The notes under the pieces are model-generated. The model had not been told where the DNA came from. It ran no database searches and was given only the letters and a program-made list of their open reading frames with translations. Position numbers and translations under genes: made by a program. A stretch of 64,000 nucleotides of DNA, taken from positions 246,863 to 310,862 of the forward strand of contig NZ_LT962687.1 in NCBI RefSeq assembly GCF_900199635.1. Direction: 5' to 3'. This stretch comes from Anaerotruncus massiliensis (ex Togo et al. 2026) (GTDB lineage: Bacteria > Bacillota > Clostridia > Oscillospirales > Ruminococcaceae). Shown piece by piece: positions 1 through 8,939 of this stretch. How positions within the stretch are numbered: the first letter of the stretch is position 1; each line of letters starts with the position of its first letter.

Positions 1-20
1 GGCGTTTCCCGGCAGGGCCG

Positions 21-62
21 AAAAAAAAAAAGGGGGGGCGTTCCCGGGACCCGCCCCGCCCT
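21..62 (-). terminator. Rho-independent terminator of the SDR gene
   Basis: Read leftwards, a GC-rich inverted repeat (GGGCGGGGCGGG against CCCGGGAACGCCCC) is followed by eleven T residues. It lies just beyond the stop codon of the dehydrogenase at 90-854 and would end that two-gene transcript. Confidence 0.7.
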
Positions 63-89
63 TTTATGCCGCCGTTTTCCCGCTGCCGC

Positions 90-854
90 CTACAGGCAGG
101 TATAGCCGCCGTCCACGATCACGTTGCTTCCGGTGGTGTAGCCCGAGGCGTCGCTCGCGAGGTAGAGAAGCGCGGGAAGCAGCTCCTCCGGCTTCCCCAT
201 GCGCGCCATCGGGATCATCGGGATCCAGGACTCGCGGTACTCCTCCGGGATCTCGTCGAGCGCGCCCGTCGCAATATATCCCGGGCTGATGCAGTTGACC
301 CGGATGCCCGCTTTGACCCATTCGACCGCCAGCGACCGGGTCATGTGGATGACCGCCGCCTTGGACGCGTTGTAGGAGCACTGCCACTGGGGAAGGTTGA
401 CGATCGAACCGGACATTGAGGCCATATTGATGATGCTCCCGCGGATGCCCCGCTCCATCATGATCCGCGCGGCGGCGCGCGCCACAAAAAACTCCCCGAA
501 AAAATTGACGTTCATGACCGTGCGGAAGTTTTCCGCCGGCGCGTCGACCGAGTCCTCGTGGATGCAGATGCCAGCGTTGTTGAACACCACATGCACGGCG
601 CCGGACCGGCGCGCGATCTCGGCGAAGGCGGCGTCGACGGCCGCTTCGTCGGTGACGTCGGCGGCGATCCAATAGCCCCGGCCGCCGGCGGCCGCGATGC
701 CCTCCAGCGCCTCCTTCGGCTCGCTGCGGCAGAGGATGGCCACCTCCGCGCCGGCCTTCGCGAGCCCGACCGCGGCGGTCTTTCCAATCCCCTTGCTCGC
801 CCCGGTCACGACCGCGACCTTGCCTTTCAGTCCAAACAGTTCCTCGACATACAT
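90..854 (-). CDS. SDR-family NAD(P)-dependent oxidoreductase
   Basis: A 254-residue short-chain dehydrogenase/reductase. The N-terminal Rossmann motif TGASKGIG (about residues 17-24), the NNAG motif, the catalytic Ser and the YNASK motif (Tyr-Lys pair) are all present, and the C-terminus ends in the usual VDGGYT. Classical SDRs of this size oxidise or reduce secondary alcohols, often sugars or polyols, with NAD(P). The ATG at 854 was chosen over longer in-frame starts because GGGAGGGA sits just upstream. The gene lies 17 bp downstream of a zinc dehydrogenase and is probably cotranscribed with it under the nearby ROK regulator. The substrate cannot be read from sequence. Confidence 0.93.
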   Translation of the reverse strand: MYVEELFGLKGKVAVVTGASKGIGKTAAVGLAKAGAEVAILCRSEPKEALEGIAAAGGRGYWIAADVTDEAAVDAAFAEIARRSGAVHVVFNNAGICIHEDSVDAPAENFRTVMNVNFFGEFFVARAAARIMMERGIRGSIINMASMSGSIVNLPQWQCSYNASKAAVIHMTRSLAVEWVKAGIRVNCISPGYIATGALDEIPEEYRESWIPMIPMARMGKPEELLPALLYLASDASGYTTGSNVIVDGGYTCL

Positions 855-871
855 GGCGGTCCCTCCCTTTC

Positions 872-1921
872 CTAATCGGCGACCCTGACGACGCCCTTGA
901 CGACCTCGTCCTTGTTGTTGATGCAGATGTCCAGCGCCTCGGGCAGGTCGTCGAACGCAAACTCGTTGGTGACGATCCCGCGGATGTTGATCCGCCCCGT
1001 CGCGACCGCGTCGATCGCCATCGGGTAGCAGTGGCGGTAGCGGCAGATGCTTTTGAAGGTCAGCTCCTTGTTGATGGCGGCGGTCATCGGCAGGGTCATC
1101 TCCCCCGAGGCGCCCAGCCCCACCAGCACGATGGTCGAGCCCTTCTTCGCCATCTGGATGGCCTGACGGGTGGTGGCTTCGGTCCCGGCGGTCTCGATCA
1201 CGAGGTCGGTCCCCCGGCCGCCGGTCAGTCTCATGACCTCCTGCACCACGTCCGCCGTCCTCCCGTTGATCACCCCGTCCGCGCCGCATTCCAGCGCCTT
1301 CCTCAGCCGTGCCTCGATCACGTCCACCACGTAGACCCTCGACACCCCCATGGCCTTCATCGCCAGCAGGGAGACCAGCCCGATGCATCCGGAGCCGGTG
1401 ACGACCGCCGTCTGCCCGATGTGCGCCTCCCCGAGGTTGGCGGCATGGAAGCCCACGGCGAGCGGCTCGATCAGCGCGCCCTCCATCGTGCTCACGTTGT
1501 CCGGGAGCTTGAAGCAGAGCCCCGCCTCGTGCGCGACGTACTCCTGGAACACGCCGTCCACCGGCGGGGTCGCGAAAAACACCACGTCGGGACAGAGGTT
1601 GTAGCGCCCGGTGCGGCAGAACTCGCAGTGGCCGCAGGTCTTTCCCGGCTCGAGCGCCACCCGGTCCCCGGCCTTGAGGCCGGTTACGCCCGCGCCGGCC
1701 TCCACCACGGTGCCGCCCGCCTCGTGCCCGAGCACAAAGGGAGGCTCCACCCGGCAGTCGCCGATTCCGCCCGTCGCGTAATAGTGCAGGTCCGACCCGC
1801 AGATGCCGATGTATTCGAGCTTGACGAGCACCTCGCCCGCCTTCGGGCGCGGGATTTCCCGCTCCTCAAACGCGCTCCTGCCGACGCCGGTCATGACCGC
1901 CACTTTCATCTTTCCCTGCAT
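872..1921 (-). CDS. Zinc-dependent medium-chain alcohol/polyol dehydrogenase
   Basis: A 349-residue MDR-superfamily enzyme resembling sorbitol/xylitol/threonine dehydrogenases. The catalytic zinc site is visible as GICGSDLHYY (Cys about residue 40) and GHEAGG (about 66), and the structural zinc site as four Cys in CGHCEFCRTGRYNLC (about 96-110). The nucleotide-binding segment is VVTGSGCIGLV (about 170-180). It most likely interconverts a polyol and a ketose with NAD. It is first in a two-gene minus-strand unit with the SDR gene. A strong promoter and an inverted-repeat operator lie directly upstream, followed by a ROK repressor gene, so substrate-induced expression is likely. Confidence 0.92.
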   Translation of the reverse strand: MQGKMKVAVMTGVGRSAFEEREIPRPKAGEVLVKLEYIGICGSDLHYYATGGIGDCRVEPPFVLGHEAGGTVVEAGAGVTGLKAGDRVALEPGKTCGHCEFCRTGRYNLCPDVVFFATPPVDGVFQEYVAHEAGLCFKLPDNVSTMEGALIEPLAVGFHAANLGEAHIGQTAVVTGSGCIGLVSLLAMKAMGVSRVYVVDVIEARLRKALECGADGVINGRTADVVQEVMRLTGGRGTDLVIETAGTEATTRQAIQMAKKGSTIVLVGLGASGEMTLPMTAAINKELTFKSICRYRHCYPMAIDAVATGRINIRGIVTNEFAFDDLPEALDICINNKDEVVKGVVRVAD

Positions 1922-1938
1922 ATGGGCTTGCTCCCTTC

Positions 1939-1978
1939 AATAGTTAGTTAGGATATTTACATAAAGAATCTAACTATT
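1939..1978. promoter_or_regulatory. Candidate repressor operator (inverted repeat)
   Basis: A perfect 9-bp inverted repeat, AATAGTTAG (1939-1947) and CTAACTATT (1970-1978), separated by 22 bp. It overlaps the predicted transcription start and the initially transcribed region of the dehydrogenase operon. The adjacent ROK-family protein is the obvious candidate to bind it; that link is inference. The AT-rich TTAG core resembles operators of XylR/NagC-type ROK proteins only loosely. Confidence 0.55.
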
Positions 1979-2007
1979 AAAATACGGGTTTTCCCTCCGC
2001 TTGTCAA
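1979..2007 (-). promoter_or_regulatory. Sigma-A promoter of the dehydrogenase pair
   Basis: On the minus strand the -35 box TTGACA (2007-2002) is followed by a 17-bp spacer and the -10 box TATTTT (1984-1979). The predicted start, near 1972, lies inside the inverted repeat at 1939-1978. Confidence 0.75.
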
Positions 2008-2081
2008 CGGCAAATCCCGCGCGCCGCGCGAAAAAGGGCAAAATCATCGGAATCCACAAAAGCGGCCGCGCCGATTTAGAC

Positions 2082-2109
2082 AAAAAAGCGGGGATCGCTC
2101 CCCGCTTTT
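2082..2109 (-). terminator. Rho-independent terminator of the ROK gene
   Basis: Read leftwards, AAAGCGGGGA-GCGA-TCCCCGCTTTTTT forms a stable hairpin with a T run, about 30 bp past the stop of the ROK regulator. It separates that gene from the promoter of the dehydrogenase pair. Confidence 0.8.
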
Positions 2110-2140
2110 CCAATTCCGACGATGTGGGACCCGGCCGCGC

Positions 2141-3262
2141 TCAGATGCTGTTCACGAACGCCTGCACGTGGATCAGCGCCGCGCCGACCGCCGACGCCTC
2201 GGTGCGGTAGCGGCAGACCCGGACATAGCCGCCGTCCCTGTCGAACCGGTTCAGGTAGGCGAGCCGGCCGCGCAGCTCCTCCAGCTGGTCCTCCATATAC
2301 GCGCCCACGTAGCCGCCGAGGATGACCGGGCAGTCGAACGCCATCCGCAGGATGTCCACCCCGGCGGCGAGGTTGTCCAGATAATCCGCCCAGGCGATGC
2401 GCGCCTTCGGCGCGCCCTCCCGCAGCTCCCGGAAAAATGCCGGGAGGCTGCCCCCCGCCAGATCGGAGAGCACCGTCGCGGAGCAATAGGCGTCCAGGCA
2501 GCCCTTCTTGCCGCAGTAGCAGCGTTTTCCGTCCCGTTCGACCGGGATGTGCCCGAACTCGCCGCCGCGCTGGTTCTCCCCCTTGTAGAGCTGCCCCCCG
2601 AGCAGGATCGCGCCGCCCACCGTGTTGCTCAACGAGAGGTAGAGCGCGTCGGACGGGCTCTGCACGTCCCAGACCTCCGCGAAGCCGGCCGCGTTGGCGT
2701 CGTTGCAGAAGACGCAGGGGAGGGGGATCGACCTGGAGAGCTCCGCGCAGCGCAGGTTCTGCATCCGCAGCACCCGGGAATCGAGCATCAGGCCGCCGTC
2801 GGCCGAAAAGGTCCCCGGCATGGAGACGCCCACGCCCAGCACCCGTTCGGCGGGCGCCGCGGCCTTCCCGATCAGGTCCCGCACCATGCCGGCGAGCGCG
2901 TCGGCGTATTCGCCGCTCACCGCAAAGGCGCGTTTCTCCCGGCTTTCGGCGAGGATGCCGCCCTCCAGGTCGACCAGCACGCCGCTGATGTGGTTCGCGG
3001 TCAAGTCCAGCCCCACGGCGGTCCGCGCGTCCTTCACGCAGGTGAGCGCGACCGCCTTGCGTCCTCCCGTGGAATCGAGGCTGCCGCCCTCCTCCACCAG
3101 GCCGCGGTCCTGCAGGTACCGCACGTTCTGCATTACGGTCGGCATGCTCAGCCCCAGCCGGTGGCAGAGCTCCGGCCGTGAGATGCGCGGATTCTGGTAA
3201 ATCATCCGGTAGATGCGGTTGCGGTTGACCGTCTTGATCTCCATGACGGATTCTCTGGGCAT
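2141..3262 (-). CDS. ROK-family transcriptional repressor
   Basis: A 373-residue protein with an N-terminal winged helix-turn-helix (about residues 8-65, with ISRPELCHRLGLSMPTV as the recognition region) and a C-terminal ROK sugar-kinase-like domain. The ROK zinc site is clear: GEFGHIPVERDGKRCYCGKKGC (about 240-260), with three Cys and the His. Family members such as XylR, NagC and Mlc bind a sugar or sugar phosphate and release DNA. The neighbouring polyol dehydrogenases, promoter and inverted repeat suggest it controls them. The ATG at 3262 follows GGGGAAAAG; a second ATG at 3244 is also possible. Confidence 0.92.
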   Translation of the reverse strand: MPRESVMEIKTVNRNRIYRMIYQNPRISRPELCHRLGLSMPTVMQNVRYLQDRGLVEEGGSLDSTGGRKAVALTCVKDARTAVGLDLTANHISGVLVDLEGGILAESREKRAFAVSGEYADALAGMVRDLIGKAAAPAERVLGVGVSMPGTFSADGGLMLDSRVLRMQNLRCAELSRSIPLPCVFCNDANAAGFAEVWDVQSPSDALYLSLSNTVGGAILLGGQLYKGENQRGGEFGHIPVERDGKRCYCGKKGCLDAYCSATVLSDLAGGSLPAFFRELREGAPKARIAWADYLDNLAAGVDILRMAFDCPVILGGYVGAYMEDQLEELRGRLAYLNRFDRDGGYVRVCRYRTEASAVGAALIHVQAFVNSI

Positions 3263-3534
3263 TTTCTTTTCCCCTTTATGAAAATGATCTTACATTTGAT
3301 TTTACCCCGCCGCCTCCGGTTTGGCAAGCGCAAAGCGAAAATCACGCGCCGCGTCCCACCCGTCGGTAGCGGATAAGCGCGATAATGCCAGGCGTATCTG
3401 GCATATCGGTCAAAGAACGGCATGTTTTCCGCTGGAAGAGTAAAAACGGTCAGATATTTGAACTTTTAGCGGCTTCCTTTTTGAACGGACACATAGTAGA
3501 ATCGAACGAGGCGGCCCGCAGAAAGGGACGCGTC

Positions 3535-3735
3535 ATGTTATCAACGACAATCGGAGTGAACGTCAGAATGAACAGATTGGAATTGGGATGGTCGCAGGAA
3601 CGGCTTGCTTTTGCTTCCGGATTGTGCGTGCGCACGATCAGCGCGGTCGAGTGCGGGACCGCCAACCCGACTTCGGACGTAATTGAAAGTCTTGCCTGGG
3701 CGCTGGGGGTCCCCGTGTCCAGACTTGTCGGATAG
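3535..3735 (+). CDS. Small XRE-family HTH regulator
   Basis: A 66-residue Cro/C1-type helix-turn-helix protein. The domain fills the whole chain: NVRMNRLELGWSQERLAFAS, then the recognition helix CVRTISAVECG, then the family-typical NPTSDVIESLAWALGV. The start at 3535 has AAAGGGA upstream; a longer in-frame reading from 3385 lacks a ribosome binding site. It is a lone gene between the ROK regulator and the tRNA cluster, in more AT-rich sequence than its neighbours. It may be a leftover of a mobile element that once used the nearby tRNA genes; this is inference. Confidence 0.72.
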   Translation: MLSTTIGVNVRMNRLELGWSQERLAFASGLCVRTISAVECGTANPTSDVIESLAWALGVPVSRLVG

Positions 3736-3839
3736 AGATTCGCATGGTGTAAACTTCGACGGCGGGCCGCCTTTATTAAGTACAAGTGTCGTATAAGTGT
3801 CGTAGCCGCAATCCTGTGCAACTATCGTTGATGCAATAA

Positions 3840-3874
3840 GAAACCCGCATAGTAGCTTACTATGCGGGTTTTCG
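3840..3874. terminator. Hairpin terminator beyond the tRNA repeat array
   Basis: AAACCCGCATAGTA-GC-TTACTATGCGGGTTT is a long perfect hairpin. On the minus strand it is followed by TTTCTT, so it is probably the last terminator of the tRNA transcript. On the plus strand it follows the XRE gene and ends in TTTT. Confidence 0.65.
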
Positions 3875-3877
3875 CGT

Positions 3878-4145
3878 TGGTGGAGGAGGGTGTTTCGCTT
3901 TTCTGCGGAAAAGCCACGGCGGTTGCGGCCCGCCCCCGGCGGCCCGCCAAAAGCCGCCTTTCGAATCCACCCGGGAATAAAAAAACACGAGCATCTTGCG
4001 ATGCTCGTGTTTGGTGGAGGAGGGTGTTTCGCTTTTCTGCGGAAAAGCCACGGCGGTTGCGGCCCGCCCCCGGCGGCCCGCCAAGAGCCGCCTTTCGAAT
4101 CCACCCGGAAATAAAAAAACACGAGCGTCTTGCGATGCTCGTGTT
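3878..4145 (-). repeat. Two tandem 134-bp units carrying the tRNA-Tyr 3' end plus a terminator
   Basis: Units 3878-4011 and 4012-4145 are nearly identical and in register with tRNA-Tyr at 4146, so the same 15-bp tRNA 3' end including CCA recurs exactly every 134 bp. On the minus strand each unit starts with a hairpin terminator (AACACGAGCATCG with its complement, then seven T). It then carries an inverted copy of the T-arm segment GGGTGGATTCGAA, a GC-rich stretch, and finally a new copy of the acceptor end CACCCTCCTCCACCA. No protein is convincingly encoded. The array looks like duplicated tRNA-end/terminator modules. Confidence 0.85.
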
Positions 4146-4230
4146 TGGTGGAGGAGGGTGGATTCGAACCACCGAAGTCACTGACAACAGATTTACAGTC
4201 TGCCCCCTTTGGCCACTCGGGAACTCCTCC
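4146..4230 (-). tRNA. tRNA-Tyr (GTA)
   Basis: On the minus strand the 85-nt gene starts GGAGGAG, pairs with CTCCTCC at its 3' end and encodes CCA. The anticodon loop CTGTAAATC gives anticodon GTA. A long variable arm (GTCAGTGACTTC region) is typical of bacterial tRNA-Tyr, and the T arm reads GGTTCGAATCC. It is transcribed just after tRNA-Thr. Confidence 0.95.
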
Positions 4231-4259
4231 ATATTCAGTTGCGCGCTGTGGAAAAGCGG

Positions 4260-4335
4260 TGGAGCTGGTGGACGGACTTGAACCCCCGACCTGCTGATTA
4301 CAAATCAGCTGCTCTACCAACTGAGCTACACCAGC
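4260..4335 (-). tRNA. tRNA-Thr (TGT)
   Basis: A 76-nt gene on the minus strand. The acceptor GCTGGTG pairs with CACCAGC, followed by the discriminator T and an encoded CCA. The D arm is TAGCTCAGTTGGTAGAGC, the anticodon loop ATTTGTAAT gives TGT, and the T arm is GGGGGTTCAAGTCC. It is 29 bp upstream of tRNA-Tyr and probably in the same transcript. Confidence 0.95.
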
Positions 4336-4542
4336 AGATGTAACATCCTCCATAGCGACGAACTTTATTCTATCATAACGCCTGCGGCTTGTCAACCCGT
4401 TTTCGCCAAAATTTTGCCATCCCGGCGCGCGGGAAACGCGGGGGCGGGAAACGCCGTCCGGACCCGCCGGACGGCGGCGCGGGAGCGGTCTCCCCGCGCC
4501 CGGGAGGCGGTTTGCCGCCTCCCGGTTTCCCGCCCGCCCCGC

Positions 4543-5424
4543 CTATGCCGCCGCGCCGAAATACCTGCGGATGAGCGAGACATAATCCTCGGAAAGCTCG
4601 AGCTCGCCCCCCTCGAGCAGCGTGCCCGCGGGCGCGAGGCTGCCCGAAACGTCGGTGTCGAGCCGGGAGATGAAATCGGCGGCGTCGCGGCGCAATTCGT
4701 AGTCGGCGGCGGAGACGTCGGTGTCCACGAGGTTGACCGCGAGCTTGAAGAGCCCGGAGGAGAGCTTTTCGCCGGCCGCGTCGAGGTTCTGGTTGACGAT
4801 GGCGGCCGCGAGGTCCCCGAGCAGCTCGCTTTTGCCGAGCGCGCCGCCCTCGAAGACGGGGCAGGAAAAGACGTCGGCCACGTCCTGCGCGTCGAGGCGG
4901 CGTTCCCCGGCGGGGATGTTGATCGAGTAGCCGTCCCGTTCATAGGAGATCGCGTAGGGGAGGGTGAAGACGACGGTGCCCGTCTTCTGCGCGATGCGGA
5001 TGAAGATGTCGCGCGAGAGGGCGGCGTACCGGTCGACGGTGATGCCCAGACGCTCGGAGAGCGCCTCGCGGACGGAGACGCCGCCCCCGCGCTCCCACGC
5101 CTCCGAAAGGGTGAGGCGTTCGCCGCCGAGGGTCACGAGCGTCTCGGGGGGAAGCATCGCGAGGGGCACCTGCCCGTACTGGGGATTGAAGCGGATGAGG
5201 AGGAAATCGCCAGCGCTCCCGTCCTGCGACCTGCCGACGACCACCATGGTCAGCGCGTCGCCGGCCACCGGCCGGTAGGAGATCTCGGGCGGGTCGTCGC
5301 GGCTGTTCTGGCGGGGCATCGACGGCTGCACCGCCATAACCGTCAGCACCATGATGAAGGCGAGCAGCATGAGCGTCAGCGTGAACGCCAGCAAAAAGGA
5401 GCGCCATTTGTTTTCTTCCCGCAA
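4543..5424 (-). CDS. LytR-CpsA-Psr-like membrane protein (divergent)
   Basis: About 293 residues with one N-terminal transmembrane helix (SFLLAFTLTLMLLAFIMVL) and an extracytoplasmic domain. The segment ALTMVVVGRSQDGSAGDFLLIRFN resembles the start of LCP domains, which transfer wall polymers to peptidoglycan. The usual arginine-rich active-site pattern is not obvious, so the catalytic role is uncertain. The chosen TTG start at 5424 follows AGGGGGGA at good spacing; an ATG at 5481 would add 19 residues but has no ribosome binding site. The gene is alone, divergent from the hydratase gene. Confidence 0.6.
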   Translation of the reverse strand: MREENKWRSFLLAFTLTLMLLAFIMVLTVMAVQPSMPRQNSRDDPPEISYRPVAGDALTMVVVGRSQDGSAGDFLLIRFNPQYGQVPLAMLPPETLVTLGGERLTLSEAWERGGGVSVREALSERLGITVDRYAALSRDIFIRIAQKTGTVVFTLPYAISYERDGYSINIPAGERRLDAQDVADVFSCPVFEGGALGKSELLGDLAAAIVNQNLDAAGEKLSSGLFKLAVNLVDTDVSAADYELRRDAADFISRLDTDVSGSLAPAGTLLEGGELELSEDYVSLIRRYFGAAA

Positions 5425-5579
5425 AGGAAATCCCCCCTGTCTACCCAGTAGGATTGGCAGGATTGTACACCGCTTATTCATTGCGCGGGCGGCTTTGATG
5501 TGTTAAAATGAGGGACAGAACCTGTTCCGCCGCCGATGACGCGCGCGGTTGATTGAGAAAATATACAGGAGGTAATTTC

Positions 5580-7871
5580 ATGATAAAACTTTACGAAACC
5601 GGGGCATATTATGCGGACGGCAAGCTGATCCCCGACGACGGACATGCCGCCGAAGCGCTGGCGGCGATGGGCAGGGCCGTCCCGAAGGAGGAGGCGCGCA
5701 AGCGGACGATCGCGTATTCGATCCTTGAGGCGCACAACACGAGCGGCAATATGGATGATCTGAAGATCAAATTCGACGCGATGGCCTCCCACGACATCAC
5801 CTACGTGGGCATTGTCCAGACGGCGCGCGCGTCGGGGCTCGAGAAGTTCCCGCTGCCCTACGTGCTCACCAACTGTCACAATTCCCTCTGCGCGGTGGGC
5901 GGCACGATCAACGAGGACGACCACATGTTCGGACTCTCCGCCGCCAAGAAGTACGGTGGCATCTACGTCCCGGCCCACCAGGCGGTCATCCACCAGTACA
6001 TGCGCGAGATGATGAGCGGCTGCGGAAAGATGATCCTCGGCTCGGACAGCCACACGCGCTACGGCGCGCTCGGCACGATGGCGGTCGGCGAGGGCGGCCC
6101 CGAGCTCGTCAAGCAGCTGCTCTGCCGCACCTATGACATCAAACGCCCGCAGGTGGTCGCCGTCTACCTGACCGGCAGGCCCCACAGAGGGGTCGGCCCG
6201 CAGGACGTCGCGCTGGCGATCATCGGCGCGGTGTTCAAAAAGGGCTATGTGAAGAACAAGGTCATGGAGTTCATCGGCGACGGCATCGCCAACCTGAACG
6301 TCGAATACCGCAACGGCATCGACGTCATGACCACCGAGACGACCTGCCTCTCCTCCGTGTGGGCGACCGACGGACAGGTGGAGGACTACTTTGAGATCCA
6401 CGGCCGCAAAGAGGCGTATAAACGGCTCGCCCCGGGCGACGCGGCCTATTACGACGGGGTCGTCCACGTCGACCTCTCGACCGTCAAGCCGATGATCGCG
6501 ATGCCCTTCCACCCCTCCAACGCCTATGAGATCGACGAATTGAACGCCAACCTCATGGACATCCTCGCCGAGGTGGAACGGGAGGGCGCCAAGTCGATCG
6601 ACAACCCCGCCATCCATTTCACCCTGCGCGACAAGGTGAAGGACGGCCGCCTGCTCGTCGACCAGGGGGTCATCGCCGGCTGCGCGGGCGGCACCTACGA
6701 CAACATCTGCGACGCGGCGGATATCCTGGCGGGCCATTCGATCGGCGCGGACGAGTTTTCGCTGTCGGTCTACCCGTCGAGCCAGCCGGTCTTCATCAGC
6801 CTCGTGGAGAACGGCGCGATCGCAAAGCTCATGCAGACGGGCGCCACGGTGCGCACCGCCTTCTGCGGCCCCTGCTTCGGCGCGGGCGACGTGCCCGCCA
6901 ACGGCGGCCTCTCGATCCGCCACAGCACCCGCAACTTCCCCAACCGCGAGGGCTCCAAGCCGGGGAACGGCCAGATCGCGTCGGTCGCGCTGATGGACGC
7001 GCGCTCGATCGCGGCCACTGCGCTCAACCACGGCGTCCTCACCCCGGCCACCGACCTCGATATCGGCTTCACCAAGCCCAAGTACGTCTTCCACGGCGAG
7101 GTCTACGACAACCGCGTCTATGACGGCGTGGGTCGCGCGCAGCCCGAGCTGCCCCTCAAGTTCGGCCCGAACATCGCCGACTGGCCGGAGATGTCCCCGC
7201 TGACCGAGCACCTGCTGCTCGACGTGGACGCCTTCATCACCGACCCGGTCACCACCACCGACGAGCTGATCCCGTCGGGCGAGACCTCCTCCTACCGCTC
7301 CAACCCGCTCAAGCTGGCGGAATTCACCCTCTCCCGCAAGGACCCGGCGTACGTCGGGGCCGCGAAGAACTCCCAGAAGTGGGAGACGCTCCGCCGCGAG
7401 AAGGGCACCGCCTTCGACGACCGGTCGCCCGACTGCCCGATCCACAGGATCCGCGCGATCGACGGCTTCCAGGAGGTCGACGGCGGGACGATCGGCTGCG
7501 GCTCCCTCGTCTACGCGGTCAAGCCGGGCGACGGCTCGGCGCGCGAGCAGGCCGCCTCCTGCCAGAAGGTGCTGGGCGGCTGGGCCAACATCGCCCGGGA
7601 GTACGCCACCAAGCGCTACCGCTCCAACCTCATCAACTGGGGCATGCTGCCCTTCGTGGTTTCCGGCGAGCCGCCCTTCGCGAAATATGACGCGGTCTTC
7701 ATCCCCAACATCCGCCGCGCGGTCGCGGAGAAGCAGGCGGAGATCACCGCCTACGCTTTCACCGGGGAGGGGACGAAGCCCTTCACCCTCACGCTCGGCG
7801 ATTTGACCGACGACGAGCGGGACATCATCCTCGCGGGCTGCCTCATCAACTACTACCGCGCGCAGAACTAA
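5580..7871 (+). CDS. Aconitase-superfamily hydratase (YbhJ-like)
   Basis: A 763-residue protein of the aconitase iron-sulfur hydratase superfamily. The conserved [13 protein letters not shown] segment (about residues 155-167), a Cys in TNCHNSLC (about 98), GPCFGAGD (about 437) and the [10 protein letters not shown] motif, equivalent to the NRNFxGR of aconitases, are present; the C-terminal swivel domain carries the later part. It matches the E. coli YbhJ-type hydratases more than AcnA/AcnB or LeuC; the physiological substrate is unknown. The start follows AGGAGGT at 8-nt spacing. A small membrane protein gene follows 12 bp downstream, probably in the same operon. Confidence 0.85.
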   Translation: MIKLYETGAYYADGKLIPDDGHAAEALAAMGRAVPKEEARKRTIAYSILEAHNTSGNMDDLKIKFDAMASHDITYVGIVQTARASGLEKFPLPYVLTNCHNSLCAVGGTINEDDHMFGLSAAKKYGGIYVPAHQAVIHQYMREMMSGCGKMILGSDSHTRYGALGTMAVGEGGPELVKQLLCRTYDIKRPQVVAVYLTGRPHRGVGPQDVALAIIGAVFKKGYVKNKVMEFIGDGIANLNVEYRNGIDVMTTETTCLSSVWATDGQVEDYFEIHGRKEAYKRLAPGDAAYYDGVVHVDLSTVKPMIAMPFHPSNAYEIDELNANLMDILAEVEREGAKSIDNPAIHFTLRDKVKDGRLLVDQGVIAGCAGGTYDNICDAADILAGHSIGADEFSLSVYPSSQPVFISLVENGAIAKLMQTGATVRTAFCGPCFGAGDVPANGGLSIRHSTRNFPNREGSKPGNGQIASVALMDARSIAATALNHGVLTPATDLDIGFTKPKYVFHGEVYDNRVYDGVGRAQPELPLKFGPNIADWPEMSPLTEHLLLDVDAFITDPVTTTDELIPSGETSSYRSNPLKLAEFTLSRKDPAYVGAAKNSQKWETLRREKGTAFDDRSPDCPIHRIRAIDGFQEVDGGTIGCGSLVYAVKPGDGSAREQAASCQKVLGGWANIAREYATKRYRSNLINWGMLPFVVSGEPPFAKYDAVFIPNIRRAVAEKQAEITAYAFTGEGTKPFTLTLGDLTDDERDIILAGCLINYYRAQN

Positions 7872-7883
7872 GGAGGGACCCGT

Positions 7884-8375
7884 ATGTTCCGGAATCCGGC
7901 GAGCTTCCTGAAGGCGTTCTTCGGCTTTTTCACGGCGTTCGGCGCGGTGTTCCTCGCGATCGGCCTGGGCGTCGGCTTCACCGCGCCGGACGGGATCATT
8001 TTCCTGCTGGCCTTCGGGCTGGTGGGGCTGACCTTCCTGCTCGTGGGCGCTATCGGTCTCGCGGTGCTCGCGCGCAAGGCGCGCCTGCGCCGCTGGCTGC
8101 TCGAAAACGGCCGCGCGCTCAACGCGGATTACGACGGCTGCGGGCTTCAGACCTCGCTGGAGATGAACGGCAGGCACCCCTATGTGGTGCACTGCCACTA
8201 TACCGACTCCGCCACCCGCACGATCTACAACTTCCGCAGCGAGGGCCTGTGGTTCAACCCCGCCTCCCTGCTGGAGGGCCGCCGCACCGTCCGGGTGCTC
8301 GTGCACCCCGACGACTACCGCAAATATTACGTCGATCTCGGCGACCTCACCAACGGCTACAAGGTCGTGGGGTAG
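7884..8375 (+). CDS. Two-helix membrane protein of unknown function
   Basis: A 163-residue protein with two hydrophobic helices (about residues 8-32 and 38-60) and a soluble C-terminal half rich in Tyr and His, ending in a VLVHPDDYRKYYVDL segment. The layout resembles DUF3592-type proteins, but I do not recognise the family firmly. It has an AAGGAGGGA ribosome binding site 12 bp after the hydratase stop and is probably translated from the same mRNA. A strong terminator follows. Confidence 0.75.
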   Translation: MFRNPASFLKAFFGFFTAFGAVFLAIGLGVGFTAPDGIIFLLAFGLVGLTFLLVGAIGLAVLARKARLRRWLLENGRALNADYDGCGLQTSLEMNGRHPYVVHCHYTDSATRTIYNFRSEGLWFNPASLLEGRRTVRVLVHPDDYRKYYVDLGDLTNGYKVVG

Positions 8376-8410
8376 CCGGAGCCAAAATGCATCAGGCGCC
8401 TTTCCCGCGC

Positions 8411-8448
8411 AGACAAAAAAGAGACCGCCGCCGGCGGTCTCTTTTTAT
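8411..8448. terminator. Bidirectional rho-independent terminator
   Basis: AAAAAAGAGACCGCC-GCC-GGCGGTCTCTTTTT is a perfect hairpin flanked by A and T runs. It serves the hydratase operon on the plus strand and the lipoprotein gene on the minus strand. Confidence 0.85.
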
Positions 8449-8493
8449 TGCGCATATGCGGGAGCGCATACCTCTCCGGATGCGCTTCCGGCC

Positions 8494-8919
8494 TCACATC
8501 TGGAACTGGAAGGTATCGGTCGTCCCCTGGTAGGTGCGGTAGAAGACGGGGTTGTCGTGCGCCCGCTCGATGTCGCCGAAGTCCGCGCCGTCCTTGAGGA
8601 AGTGGATTTTGAAGTTGAGCGGGTAGGGGGGCTCGGCAAAGATCTCGTCGATGAGGTAGCTGGCCTCAAAGGCGATCGTATCGAACATGTCCTCATCGGA
8701 CGCGCCGCCGGAGGGCAGGTCGATCGTCAGCTCGACGTTGAAGGAGCCGTCGGACGCGTCGGTGACGGTGGTCGCTTTGGTGGCCTCGGCGTACTCGCCG
8801 GGCATCTTTTCCGTGAGGAAATCGGTGACCTTCCGGGTCTTGGAGCCGCCGCAGGCGGCGAGGGAGAGGACGAGCGCCAGCGCGAGCGCGAGCGCCGCGA
8901 TGCGTTTGACATGGTTCAT
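8494..8919 (-). CDS. Small lipoprotein of unknown function
   Basis: A 141-residue secreted lipoprotein. The N-terminus MNHVKRIAALALALALVLSL leads into a lipobox LAAC, with the lipidated Cys at about residue 23. The mature part is acidic and includes EKMPGEYAEATKATTVTDAS and an aromatic C-terminus; no enzymatic motif is visible. The start has AAGGAGA upstream. It lies after the cyclophilin gene on the same strand, but a hairpin terminator separates them. Confidence 0.78.
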   Translation of the reverse strand: MNHVKRIAALALALALVLSLAACGGSKTRKVTDFLTEKMPGEYAEATKATTVTDASDGSFNVELTIDLPSGGASDEDMFDTIAFEASYLIDEIFAEPPYPLNFKIHFLKDGADFGDIERAHDNPVFYRTYQGTTDTFQFQM

Positions 8920-8939
8920 GAAAAGCGTCTCCTTTACAT

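Noticed and set aside
3882-4232. CRISPR-like array in the 134-bp repeats
   Set aside because: Only two units, 134 bp long, and without unique spacers; the repeats derive from tRNA-Tyr.
5478-8306. A 942-residue frame opposite the hydratase gene
   Set aside because: Shadow of the GC-rich hydratase coding sequence; composition is Arg/Asp/Glu/Gly/Val-rich without domains.
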